Assembly (NCBI GenBank): GCA_026394195.1
Contig: JAPKYS010000023.1
Location: 124,001 to 188,000 of the forward strand
DNA: 64,000 nt
DNA from: a bacterium
Lineage (GTDB): Bacteria > Electryoneota > B3-LCP
Direction of reading: 5' to 3'
Shown here: in pieces, positions 27,494 to 36,356 of the stretch
How the letters are laid out: each line of letters starts with the position of its first letter
Numbering within the stretch: position 1 is the first letter of the stretch
Position numbers and translations under genes: made by a program
Notes under the pieces: model-generated
What the model saw: only the letters and a program-made list of their open reading frames with translations
Told to the model about the DNA's origin: nothing
The model's database searches: none

Positions 27494-29920
27494 ATGATTT
27501 CGGTCGTCATACCGGCATATAACTCCGAAAAGACTCTGCCTTATACTCTCCAGGCGTTGCAGAAGCAGACCCTGCCTCGGGAGCTCTATGAGGTTATTGT
27601 CATCGATGATGCCTCCACCGATGGTACGGCATCCGTAGCGCGGGAGTTCGGAGTCCGCTACCGCCGGCAGACCAAAGAGGGACCGGCGGCGGCGAGAAAT
27701 TTGGGAGTACGCATTTCCAGGGGTGACATTGTTCTCTTCACCGACAGCGACTGCATCCCAAAGGACGACTGGATTGCTAAGATGGTGAAGCCCTTTGAAG
27801 ATCCGAAAGTCGCCGGGGTGATGGGAAGATATTTGACGAGACAACGGGAATATGCCGCCCGCTTTGTCCAGCTTGAATTTGAAGAGCGCTTCAGCATTAT
27901 TAAAGAGCATGACAGTATTGACCTGGTACCCTCCTTTGCTGCCGCCTTTCGCCGTTCAGTGTTTGATGAGGTCGGTGGATTTGATGCGCACTACCCTCTG
28001 GCGAATAATGAGGACGTCGAGCTATCCTACAAAATTGCAGCCCGTGGTTACAAGATGGTCTTTGTCAATGATGCCATCGTCTATCACAAACATCCTCTTT
28101 GCTGGAAAAAGTACTTCGGCGTAAAGTATTCCCGGGCATTTTGGCGAACTCTCGTCTACAAAAAATTCCCCGGTAAAATCTTTAAAGACACCTATACGCC
28201 TCAGAGCCTGAAGGCGCAGATGTTGACGGCTTGGTTCCTGGTCATATCGACCTTGGGCTTTATTTTTAATACGACATGGGGAGCAGCCACGATCGGTCTT
28301 GCAGGGGCGTTATTTTTAACCAGCTGCGTACCTTTTACAAAAAGGACTTATAAATTCGATCCTGCCCTGTCTATGGCCGCACCACTGATTTTATTTCCCA
28401 AGTCGATCATCTTCGGATTCGGTGTTTTCTTGGGCTTTATTACGGGCAGTGAACGCGACACCATCTTTCCGGTCGTCCTGGCCGTCTTCGATGCCGTCAT
28501 GTCAGCCGCGGCCCTAACTCTCGGCTTTATCGTTCGTTCCAAACTTTTCAACGCGCCAGTGGTATTCAGCAAGCCGGTGGAATATTTCTATCCGCTTTTA
28601 GCCATTTTCCCTCTTACGGTTTTATTCGTCTTCAGGCAGATGGGGCTGTACCGAGTAAAGACCTGCCTTTCAAAGCTCAGCCAGTTGCTTTTGTATTTCA
28701 AAGCGTTCGCCGTCGTTTCATTGCTGGTTATGGCGGGGATGTTTCTGCTGAAAATGAGTTACTCCCGGGTACTGTTGGCAGTCGTTTTTCTGACTTCACT
28801 CGTTTTAATGGGTTTATCCCGACTATTGCTTAATAGCCTTCATGATAAAATGATGGCGCGCGGAGTCAACGCCACTCGAGTCCTGCTGGTTGGGTGTGGT
28901 GAAACGGCGCAGATGCTGGTCGAAAAAACGCACAATTTTCCGACATTGGGGTATTATGTGGTGGGGTTTATTGCCGAAGCAGGCTTGGGCAAGCGTTATC
29001 TGGGCAAGGAGATATTGGGCTCAACCCAGGATATTCTTAAAATCATAGAGGAATATCAGGTCGATGAAGTCATTTTCGCGCGACCAAACCTATCCCGCGA
29101 AAAGGTGCTTAACCTGATCGTGCATCTGGAAAACGCGGACGTATCAGTGAAGATGATCAGCGATCTGTACGATATTGTAACTTCACAGACCGTCATCGAC
29201 GGCATTGCCGACATTCCCATGATTGAGATTCACAAGCAGCGCTTCCGCCGTTTACAAGACCTGGTAAAGGTGAGCATGGATTATTTACTGGGAACCTTCT
29301 TTCTGGTCATTTCGTTACCTTTTTGGGTAGTGATTGGATCTATAATTTGTCTTGAAAGCCACGGCCCCATCATCATTCGCAGCCAGCGCGTCGGGATTAA
29401 GAGCAAGCTTTTTGAAATCTTCAAGTTTCGCACTCTCTATCGCGACGTCGAATCCGAAGATCAGTCGCCCACAGAATCGAATGACCCTCGCATTACAAAA
29501 TTTGGCCGTTTCCTGCGGCGAACCAGCTTGGATGAATGGCCGCAGCTTTTAAATATTCTCCTGAATCAGATGTCGCTGGTAGGACCTCGCCCCGAAATCC
29601 CCAAGATTGTCGAAAAGTACAAAGAATGGCAGCGACTCCGTTTGGAGGTGAAGCCTGGTATCACGGGATTATGGCAAATCATGGGACGCCGAGACTTGTT
29701 TTTGCACCAGAATTTGGAGTACGATTTCTACTATATCAAGAATCGCTCGCTACTCTTAGACTTGATCATTCTGATGAGGACCATTCCGAGCATGATTTTC
29801 GGTCCGTCGATATCCAATCGTGGCTGGCTGATCAATGCAGATATCGAGAGAAGTGATTTTGGTAAATTGGTTGAGGAGCCACCCAAAGAAGAACCTTATC
29901 GTCATAGCGCTAGAGCATAA
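27494..29920 (+). CDS. fusion: GT2 glycosyltransferase + polyprenyl-phosphate glycosylphosphotransferase
   Basis: An 808-residue protein joining two normally separate enzymes. Residues 1-~240 are a GT2 domain (SVVIPAYNSEKTLPYTL, VIDDASTDGT, FTDSDCIPKDDW). Residues ~245-325 are membrane segments usual after such GT2 domains. From ~331 four further helices and a Rossmann-like CoA_binding_3-type domain (RVLLVGCGETAQ, ~459) lead to a bacterial sugar transferase domain (~592-790): KFRTLYRDVESED, KFGRFLRRTSLDEWPQL, SLVGPRPE and KPGITGLWQI. The C-terminal domain transfers a sugar-1-phosphate from a nucleotide sugar to undecaprenyl phosphate, the priming step of exopolysaccharide synthesis. The GT2 half could add the second sugar. 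The single frame is continuous, with no stop near the junction, so the fusion looks real. Confidence 0.9.
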   Translation: MISVVIPAYNSEKTLPYTLQALQKQTLPRELYEVIVIDDASTDGTASVAREFGVRYRRQTKEGPAAARNLGVRISRGDIVLFTDSDCIPKDDWIAKMVKPFEDPKVAGVMGRYLTRQREYAARFVQLEFEERFSIIKEHDSIDLVPSFAAAFRRSVFDEVGGFDAHYPLANNEDVELSYKIAARGYKMVFVNDAIVYHKHPLCWKKYFGVKYSRAFWRTLVYKKFPGKIFKDTYTPQSLKAQMLTAWFLVISTLGFIFNTTWGAATIGLAGALFLTSCVPFTKRTYKFDPALSMAAPLILFPKSIIFGFGVFLGFITGSERDTIFPVVLAVFDAVMSAAALTLGFIVRSKLFNAPVVFSKPVEYFYPLLAIFPLTVLFVFRQMGLYRVKTCLSKLSQLLLYFKAFAVVSLLVMAGMFLLKMSYSRVLLAVVFLTSLVLMGLSRLLLNSLHDKMMARGVNATRVLLVGCGETAQMLVEKTHNFPTLGYYVVGFIAEAGLGKRYLGKEILGSTQDILKIIEEYQVDEVIFARPNLSREKVLNLIVHLENADVSVKMISDLYDIVTSQTVIDGIADIPMIEIHKQRFRRLQDLVKVSMDYLLGTFFLVISLPFWVVIGSIICLESHGPIIIRSQRVGIKSKLFEIFKFRTLYRDVESEDQSPTESNDPRITKFGRFLRRTSLDEWPQLLNILLNQMSLVGPRPEIPKIVEKYKEWQRLRLEVKPGITGLWQIMGRRDLFLHQNLEYDFYYIKNRSLLLDLIILMRTIPSMIFGPSISNRGWLINADIERSDFGKLVEEPPKEEPYRHSARA

Positions 29921-29996
29921 CTTCCAAATAAAAGAAACCCTTAAAATAGACCTCATCTTCGTATGGGGTAATCCTTAAACTGACAGGGACATGACC

Positions 29997-30662
29997 ATGA
30001 AGATCTTTTTCAACACTCTTACCCTCCTGCTGTTGTCGTTGGTAATGGTTGGAACAATTCAAGCACAAGAGGGAGGCAATTATCGAATTAAACCTACAGA
30101 CGTGCTTCATATATATGTTCATGGAAATGACGACTTGACCATGAACGCCACAGTATTACCTGATGGAACGATTTCGTATCCGCTGGTAGGGACACTTTAC
30201 GTACAGGGTCTCACCACAGATGGTCTCCAAGCGATTCTCACCGAGAAATTGAAAACCTATCTCCAAGAGCCGGTGGTCGCCATAACCATCACCTCTACCA
30301 CCAGTTATGACATTTATATTCTCGGAGAAGTACGCAATCCGGGAGTCATACAGTACGAAGAGGGGAAACGTCTGACGGATTATCTTGCTGCTGCAAGCGG
30401 CGCGACCCCATTTGCGGATCTCAAGAAATGCCGAATTTATCCCAGTAAGGCGGGCGATCCCTTTCGAACCGTTAACGTTCAGGAAGAAATTCTGGAAAAG
30501 GGAAATCACGAGTTGAACATTCTTTTGCAACCTTATGATACAGTCATCGTCCCCAGACGCTCCGGATTTGCCATTGTTGAGTGGACCCAGGTTTCCCAGG
30601 TTTTCAGTATCATTGTAGGAGCTGCGACCCTGTACTTTATCATTGATCGCGGCGGTCGTTAG
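29997..30662 (+). CDS. Wza-type polysaccharide export protein (Poly_export + SLBB)
   Basis: About 221 residues. A signal peptide (KIFFNTLTLLLLSLVMVGTIQAQ) is followed by a polysaccharide export domain (YRIKPTDVLHIYVHGNDDL, VLPDGTISYPLVG) and one SLBB domain (YILGEVRNPGVIQYEEGKRL). A hydrophobic helix lies near the C-terminus (VFSIIVGAATLYFII). Proteins of this family form the periplasmic/outer-membrane channel through which capsule or exopolysaccharide leaves the cell. No lipobox cysteine is present, unlike E. coli Wza, and the protein is much shorter, so it is the small one-SLBB form with a C-terminal helix. The ATG at 29997 has AGGG with eight-base spacing; the ATG at 29991 is too close to it. 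It works with the Wzz/BY-kinase at 43377. Confidence 0.9.
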   Translation: MKIFFNTLTLLLLSLVMVGTIQAQEGGNYRIKPTDVLHIYVHGNDDLTMNATVLPDGTISYPLVGTLYVQGLTTDGLQAILTEKLKTYLQEPVVAITITSTTSYDIYILGEVRNPGVIQYEEGKRLTDYLAAASGATPFADLKKCRIYPSKAGDPFRTVNVQEEILEKGNHELNILLQPYDTVIVPRRSGFAIVEWTQVSQVFSIIVGAATLYFIIDRGGR

Positions 30663-30681
30663 CTAAAGAAGGAACTCAGTA

Positions 30682-32685
30682 ATGAAGATGTACCTGAGAT
30701 TATTGTATGGACTGCTTCTTCTTCTTCTGCTTCTGGCAATCTCTTGCGGGAAAAGCGAGAAGTCATACTCACCCTCCGGCCCCAAAATGATTATTATGGG
30801 ATTTGATGGTGTAGATCCTGGATGGATGAACCGATGGATGGCTGAAGGTAAGCTTCCCAACTTAGCCAAACTCAAGAGCGCTGGTTCCTACCACGAATTG
30901 AAATCCACGATTCCTCCGCAATCTCCAGTTGCCTGGGCTTCCTTCGCCACCGGTACGAACCCGGGTGGTCATGGTATCTACGACTTTGTCAAACGCACGC
31001 CGGCAGACTACATGCCGGAAGTGGCTGTCATGGATCTGCAGCCCCCAAAACTGCTCCTGAACATGATTCCTACGGAAAAACCCTATGGGAAACCAACCCG
31101 TGGAGGTATGTCTTTCTGGAAAGTGGCAGCGGGAAAAGGAATCCACTCCACGCTTCTGACCATTCCCTATACCTTCCCACCTGAGGACGTGGCTCCGGGG
31201 AGGATGCTCTCCGGATTGGGTACACCGGACCTGCGTGGCACCAATTCCACCTTTACCTACATGGCCACGGATTTAGGCTCTGATGAATTGGCACAATCGA
31301 TTGGCGGCGGGAAATTGCAAAAGGTTAGCAAGATCAATAATGAAATTGCCACCTTCATCGAAGGGATGAATAACCCCGCCAAAAATGAGGAACGGCTTTC
31401 AGTCCCCCTGAATTTTAGCATCAGGGATGATCAGTCTGTTGAGGTGAGATTGGAGGGAATAAGCACCATCATCCAACCCGGATCCTGGAGTGAATGGATG
31501 CCGTTTCACTTCAAGATTACGCCTTTTCTAAAAGCCACGGGCATCTGCCGCTTTTACCTATTTACTTCGACCCCTGAATTCCGGCTCTATATGACTCCTC
31601 TGTGCATCGATCCTTCCGATCCGTACATTCCTCTCTCCTATCCTGAAGGTTTCTCGCGCGAACTCTGTGAAAAAGTTGGATACTTCAAGACAGTCGGCTG
31701 GCTCTATGACACTTCAGCTTTGAATGAAGACCGGCTTGGCGACGCCCAATGGATCGAGGATATGAATAAACTCACCGCTGAACAAGAACGGATCTTCTAC
31801 TCTGAATTGGATCGCAGAGATTGGGATCTCTTCATCGGTGTCTTCACGGACACGGATCGATCTGCTCACATGTTCTACCGCTATCTGGATCCTGAACACC
31901 CTCTTTATGATCCCGTCAAGGCTGCACAATACGGCGACATTATTGAATCAACCTATCGCCATATGGATCGCTTCGTCGGTGAAATCATGGACAAATACCT
32001 TGACGATCAGACAACTTTGATCGTAATGTCGGATCATGGTTTTCACAGCTTCCGGCGAGGCTTCAATACCAATACCTGGCTGGCGGAAAACGGATTTCTA
32101 AATTTCCAGGGGATGGAAAAATTGCTACCGGGGCAGCAGATTCCCCGTGAGATTTTCCCCAAAGGCGAATTCTTCCCCAGAGTGGTGTGGAATAAAACCA
32201 AAGCCTATTCCTTGGGAACGGGTCAGATCTACATTAATTTAAGCGGTCGTGAGAGCCGTGGAATCGTTCGCCCAGGGGCTGAATACAATGCGCTGCTTGA
32301 CCAGATCGTCCAAGGTCTGATGACTGTGACGGATCCTATGAACGGTACGCCGGTTTTCAAGAACGTTTACAAAGCCAAAGACGTCTATTCCGGAGAATTT
32401 GCCGATAAAGCCCCCGATCTCCAATTGGGTTTCGCAGATGGCTATCGCACATCTTCTGAAACCATGCTAGGCGGTATCCCCGCTGAGTTGGTCACGTCCA
32501 ACCTGCGAAATTGGTCCGGCGATCACTCTGCTTCTGCCGTTGAAGAAACCTCAGGGATTATCTACTGCAGCCGCCCCATGACCAAGGAAGACCCCGCCAT
32601 CGTGGATATTGCCCCAACCGTGCTCGGCTACTTTGGAATCGAAAAACTACCCGTTATGGAAGGATCATCCATCCTCAATCCGTAG
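30682..32685 (+). CDS. alkaline-phosphatase-superfamily (type I phosphodiesterase-like) lipoprotein
   Basis: A 667-residue protein. The N-terminus (LLLLLLLLAISCGKSEKS) is a lipoprotein signal with Cys as the likely acylated residue. IMGFDGVDPGW gives the first metal-binding Asp and IPPQSPVAWASFATG contains the likely nucleophile, Ser81. VMSDHGFHS and the later DHSAS segment complete the two-metal site. The family hydrolyses or transfers phosphodiester and phosphomonoester groups; members next to polysaccharide genes may add or trim phospho-substituents such as phosphoethanolamine. An insertion at ~200-300 separates the catalytic halves. It differs from its four relatives downstream by its lipid anchor and by lacking the C-terminal RLxxLGY tail. 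It lies 19 bases after the export gene. Substrate unknown. Confidence 0.88.
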   Translation: MKMYLRLLYGLLLLLLLLAISCGKSEKSYSPSGPKMIIMGFDGVDPGWMNRWMAEGKLPNLAKLKSAGSYHELKSTIPPQSPVAWASFATGTNPGGHGIYDFVKRTPADYMPEVAVMDLQPPKLLLNMIPTEKPYGKPTRGGMSFWKVAAGKGIHSTLLTIPYTFPPEDVAPGRMLSGLGTPDLRGTNSTFTYMATDLGSDELAQSIGGGKLQKVSKINNEIATFIEGMNNPAKNEERLSVPLNFSIRDDQSVEVRLEGISTIIQPGSWSEWMPFHFKITPFLKATGICRFYLFTSTPEFRLYMTPLCIDPSDPYIPLSYPEGFSRELCEKVGYFKTVGWLYDTSALNEDRLGDAQWIEDMNKLTAEQERIFYSELDRRDWDLFIGVFTDTDRSAHMFYRYLDPEHPLYDPVKAAQYGDIIESTYRHMDRFVGEIMDKYLDDQTTLIVMSDHGFHSFRRGFNTNTWLAENGFLNFQGMEKLLPGQQIPREIFPKGEFFPRVVWNKTKAYSLGTGQIYINLSGRESRGIVRPGAEYNALLDQIVQGLMTVTDPMNGTPVFKNVYKAKDVYSGEFADKAPDLQLGFADGYRTSSETMLGGIPAELVTSNLRNWSGDHSASAVEETSGIIYCSRPMTKEDPAIVDIAPTVLGYFGIEKLPVMEGSSILNP

Positions 32686-32759
32686 TGCAGAGTGACCAGG
32701 GTTTCTCCGTCAGCTCTCCTTTGAGAATAATTGTAACCATCACCAGAAGCGAAATAGAA

Positions 32760-34439
32760 ATGTCACCTACTATACCTAAACCTGCCGAACGGGTTATCCT
32801 CCTGGGACTCGACGGCGCTACTTATAGATTGATCAAGCCCTGGTCAAAGGAAGGGATTCTCCCTAACTTCGCCGAACTTTTCCAGGATTCCGCCTGGGGT
32901 GAACTGGATTCTACAATTCCGCCGACTACGCCTCCGGCCTGGTCCGCCTGCTTAACCGGGAAAAACCCCGGAAAGCATGGCATATATGACTTTCGTGAAT
33001 CTCCTCTGAAACACCCGCAGCGACCCTTGGTCAACTTGAGCTCCATGCAGGGTCGGAAGCTTTGGCATTTCTTCAATGCAGCCGGGAAAAAAGCGGCGAT
33101 AATCAACGTGCCGATTACCTTTCCGCCCGAGCCGTTGGATGGTATTATGCTCTCTGGTCTCATGACGCCATCAGATGAATCGGATTACGCCTACCCTGCA
33201 GAGCTTAAACCTGAACTGATCAAGGCAATAGGCGATTACGTCGTCAATATCGACATTCCCAAATATGACGTGGAATTAGAAGCCGATGCACTTCGCTTCC
33301 TTGACGATATCGATTACTCTTTTCAGAAGAGGAAGGAAGCTTTCTTTTGGCTAATGGAGAATAAACCCTGGCACTTTTTCATGATCGTTTTCATCAATAT
33401 GGATCGTATCCAGCACCTCTTCTGGAAGTATCTCGATCCACAATGGAAAGTGTACGAATCCCGAATCGCCAGGAAGTTACGTCCTCGCATCATCAATTGC
33501 TATCGCATGGTCGATGATATGTTAGGGGAATTACGACCCAAACTGGGAGATACACCCCTGATCATCATGTCGGATCACGGTTTCGGGTCGACTCGCCAAT
33601 GGTTCAACGTCAACACCTGGTTGATGAAGGAGGGATATCTCAAGGTCAAGTCGGATGCGCTGCTGAAGAAACAGATTTTTACCTTCTTCATGGATCTTAA
33701 CGATTCGCAATTAGTTAAGACTCTCGTGCCAAAAGCCTTGCAGTCTGCTATCCGGCAGAGAGTACGTGGCACTCGATCCACCTTTAAGAGCGATTTGGAA
33801 GCTGCGTTGGATTACTCCAATACCAAGGCTTTCTTCGCATCGATACCCTCGCAAGGTATATTTATTAACATCAAGAGAGATGGGATCGGGGTGGTTTCCC
33901 CAGGGGCGGAATACGATCAGCTTCGCGACGAAATCCGCGTAAAATTAGAGAAACTCGTCGATCCTCAGACCGGCAAGCCAGTCGTTGACCGCGTATACTT
34001 CCGGGAAGAAATTTATAAAGGTGAACAAACTCAATTTGCGCCGGATATTCTCTTCAAGGCTCAAAATTACGGCTGCCTGGGACGGCAGTTAATTGGGCCC
34101 AGAAAAAACCTGCAAACCAGCGCTAATACACCCAACGGTTTTCACCGGCCGGAAGGTATCTTTATGGCTCTGGGACCTCAGTTCAAAGCCGGAGTAGAGA
34201 TCAAGGGGGCCGAGATACAGGACATCGCGCCGACGATTTTAAACCTGACCGGTCAAGCGATTCCCGACGATATGGATGGGAAAGTGCTGAAGGATTCCTT
34301 CGTCGATGAATTCGCGTCAGCGCACCCGGCGACGTTCGTACAGGCGTCTGATTTTGCTGAGAGTCAGAAAAAAGATTTTTCTGATAAAGAAAGCGACGAA
34401 ATCGCAGGTCGTTTGCGCAGCTTAGGATATTTGGAATAA
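32760..34439 (+). CDS. alkaline-phosphatase-superfamily (type I phosphodiesterase-like) enzyme
   Basis: About 559 residues from ATG 32760; a GTG at 32685 overlaps the preceding stop and would add a 25-residue tail unlike any relative. LLGLDGATYRL supplies the metal Asp, IPPTTPPAWSACLTG the nucleophile region (Thr57 best aligned), MSDHGFGST and GFHRPEGIF the remaining site. No signal peptide or membrane helix is obvious, so it may be cytoplasmic, unlike the lipoprotein upstream. The last residues are RLRSLGYLE, a tail shared with three other phosphoesterases in this locus. Family members act on nucleotide sugars, phospholipids or phosphorylated glycans; no assignment can be made. Confidence 0.87.
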   Translation: MSPTIPKPAERVILLGLDGATYRLIKPWSKEGILPNFAELFQDSAWGELDSTIPPTTPPAWSACLTGKNPGKHGIYDFRESPLKHPQRPLVNLSSMQGRKLWHFFNAAGKKAAIINVPITFPPEPLDGIMLSGLMTPSDESDYAYPAELKPELIKAIGDYVVNIDIPKYDVELEADALRFLDDIDYSFQKRKEAFFWLMENKPWHFFMIVFINMDRIQHLFWKYLDPQWKVYESRIARKLRPRIINCYRMVDDMLGELRPKLGDTPLIIMSDHGFGSTRQWFNVNTWLMKEGYLKVKSDALLKKQIFTFFMDLNDSQLVKTLVPKALQSAIRQRVRGTRSTFKSDLEAALDYSNTKAFFASIPSQGIFINIKRDGIGVVSPGAEYDQLRDEIRVKLEKLVDPQTGKPVVDRVYFREEIYKGEQTQFAPDILFKAQNYGCLGRQLIGPRKNLQTSANTPNGFHRPEGIFMALGPQFKAGVEIKGAEIQDIAPTILNLTGQAIPDDMDGKVLKDSFVDEFASAHPATFVQASDFAESQKKDFSDKESDEIAGRLRSLGYLE

Positions 34440-34517
34440 TGAATCCTCTTTTTAACCTACCCACAGGTCTCTGACCTGCCTGCTCTCAACCCAAAACTGA
34501 AATTACGGAAAGAACTC

Positions 34518-35537
34518 ATGAAAAAACTGATCATCAATATTGTTAAAATCCTGGTAACGGTTACCATCATCGTTCTGATATTTAAGAAGTTACAGATTGG
34601 CTACGATGACATCATCATCTCCTTAAAGCATAGCCCCGGTTGGTTTGTAGCCTCGTTTTTAATGCAATTAGGCGCCATCCTTTTTTCCATACTGAGATGG
34701 AACGTTTTGATGGTGAGCCAGGATCTTAAAGTTCCCTTTTCGCACCTGGTCAAGACCTTTATGGTGGGTCGCTTTTTAGGGACATTCACCCCTACCGGCA
34801 TCGGCTTGGAAGCGTACAAAGCTTACGATATCGCCCGCTATACAGGCAAACCCGAAGCGTCGGTTTCAGTGGTATTGATCGAGAAGATGATCGCAACTTT
34901 CTTCTCGCTCTCTCTGCTCGTTCTGCTAACCCTTCCTTTCTTCTTAGGTAGAATTGACGTCAAGTTTTTGCTGGTTTTTGGTCTCTTCTTCGGTGTGCTG
35001 CTGGTATTGGCTCTGGTTTTGCTTTTCAGCCCGGGATTGTTGCGTAAAGTTTTACGCTTTAACTTTCCCATGAAAGCTAAAATCGAAAAGCCGCTCAACC
35101 GGACCGTAGATGCCTTTACTATTTACAGTCAGAAACGTGGTGGTCTCATGAGCGCCATTTTGTTAGGATTGGTAGTTTACATCTTCTGGTTCCTCACCTA
35201 TTATATGAATTCGCTCGCCTTGGGCGCCGGTTTAACCCTGGTAGACGTCCTTAAAGTCGGTCCAATGACGCAGATCGCCACCATGATCCCGCTATCCATC
35301 GCCGGTATCGGATTGCGCGAGGGGGCATTCATAGGTCTGTTGGATAGCCTGGGTCTGGTCGCGGGCGCTGACCCAACTACGCGCAGCGCTATGGTGCTCT
35401 CAGCGACGATGGTTTATTTTATTTCCATTTCCGTCAATATTATCGGAGCCGTGATCTTCCTCACTCGCAAGACTGATTATCAGCGGCAGATCAAAGACAT
35501 GACCAACCGAACTGCAGATGAGAACGTAATGACTTAG
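34518..35537 (+). CDS. lysylphosphatidylglycerol-synthase-type membrane protein (flippase-like, UPF0104)
   Basis: A 339-residue protein with about eight membrane segments. Family landmarks are the opening basic residues and helix (KILVTVTIIVLIF), RWNVLM, GRFLGTFTPTGIGLEAYKAY (the family's conserved Thr/Pro/Gly loop) and the GIGLREGAFIGLL motif near residue 270. This domain is the integral-membrane part of MprF and of AglD-like proteins and is thought to move lipids across the membrane. In this locus, which lacks a recognisable Wzx, it is a candidate for moving a lipid-linked intermediate; that is inference. It lies between a phosphodiesterase and a PHP-domain gene with short spacers. Confidence 0.88.
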   Translation: MKKLIINIVKILVTVTIIVLIFKKLQIGYDDIIISLKHSPGWFVASFLMQLGAILFSILRWNVLMVSQDLKVPFSHLVKTFMVGRFLGTFTPTGIGLEAYKAYDIARYTGKPEASVSVVLIEKMIATFFSLSLLVLLTLPFFLGRIDVKFLLVFGLFFGVLLVLALVLLFSPGLLRKVLRFNFPMKAKIEKPLNRTVDAFTIYSQKRGGLMSAILLGLVVYIFWFLTYYMNSLALGAGLTLVDVLKVGPMTQIATMIPLSIAGIGLREGAFIGLLDSLGLVAGADPTTRSAMVLSATMVYFISISVNIIGAVIFLTRKTDYQRQIKDMTNRTADENVMT

Positions 35538-35561
35538 ATGATTTACTAACGGGATGATGAT

Positions 35562-36335
35562 ATGGAATGGTTGAAAGCTGATTTTCACCTGCACACCAAT
35601 GAAGACTACTACGATTACATGCCGCATTCAGCTTATGAGCTGATTGATCATGGCGCTAAGCTGGGATTTTGCGTTCTCGCAATCACCAATCACAACTTTT
35701 TTACCTTCAGCGAAGCCTGGCGGGATTATGCCCAAAGGCGCGGCATCCTTCTAATTCCCGGGGTTGAGGCGAGCATCAGGGATAAACACGTCCTGATTTT
35801 GAACGCGGACAAGGATGTGAATAAACTGCGAACCTTCGATGACCTGAAAGCCTATAAAAGCTCGACAGACGCAGTTATAATTGCCCCACACCCGTTTTAT
35901 CCCGCGTTGATCTGCCTGCAGAGCAAACTATTCCGACACCTCGATCTTTTCGACGGTGTGGAGTTTCATGCCTTCTACACCAAGTTTTTCAATCCGAACG
36001 AACGAGCCCGACAGTTCGCTGCAGAGCATGGTAAAACCTTAATCGGTGATACCGACTGCCATCGTCTGTATCAGATGGGGAAAACCTACACTCGCATTCA
36101 TGCCGAGTTGAATCTGTCTTCAGTGTTAGGTGCGCTGCGCCAGGGCGCCACAGAAGTGGTCAGTCGACCGCTTACAGCCGCAGAAATGTTGAAAAGCTAC
36201 ATCGACATGCAATGGCCCAACTTGATGATGTCTATCGAGAAGACGTTGAACCAAAGAAAAGCTGCCCGTAATAATCGATTACCGATCAATTCGGTTGTGC
36301 TGCCGCAATTCATCAAACCTCATCACCAAAATTAA
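35562..36335 (+). CDS. PHP-domain metal-dependent hydrolase
   Basis: A 257-residue soluble protein of the PHP (polymerase and histidinol phosphatase) superfamily: DFHLHTNEDYY at the N-terminus (HxH pair), AITNHNFF, IPGVEASI (Glu ligand), IAPHPFYP and GDTDCHR (final Asp/His ligands), giving a nearly complete trinuclear metal site. Family members are phosphoesterases acting on small phosphorylated molecules; one branch (CpsB/Wzb-like) dephosphorylates tyrosine kinases of capsule systems. Since a BY-kinase is encoded at 43377, a role as its phosphatase is possible, but the sequence resembles general PHP esterases as much as CpsB. Function therefore open. Confidence 0.85.
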   Translation: MEWLKADFHLHTNEDYYDYMPHSAYELIDHGAKLGFCVLAITNHNFFTFSEAWRDYAQRRGILLIPGVEASIRDKHVLILNADKDVNKLRTFDDLKAYKSSTDAVIIAPHPFYPALICLQSKLFRHLDLFDGVEFHAFYTKFFNPNERARQFAAEHGKTLIGDTDCHRLYQMGKTYTRIHAELNLSSVLGALRQGATEVVSRPLTAAEMLKSYIDMQWPNLMMSIEKTLNQRKAARNNRLPINSVVLPQFIKPHHQN

Positions 36336-36356
36336 CTCCAACGACACGGAAAGTAA

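Noticed and set aside
34464..34478. CAGGTC/GACCTG hairpin as terminator after the phosphodiesterase gene
   Set aside because: Six-pair stem with a three-base loop and no T-run; probably chance or a minor structure.
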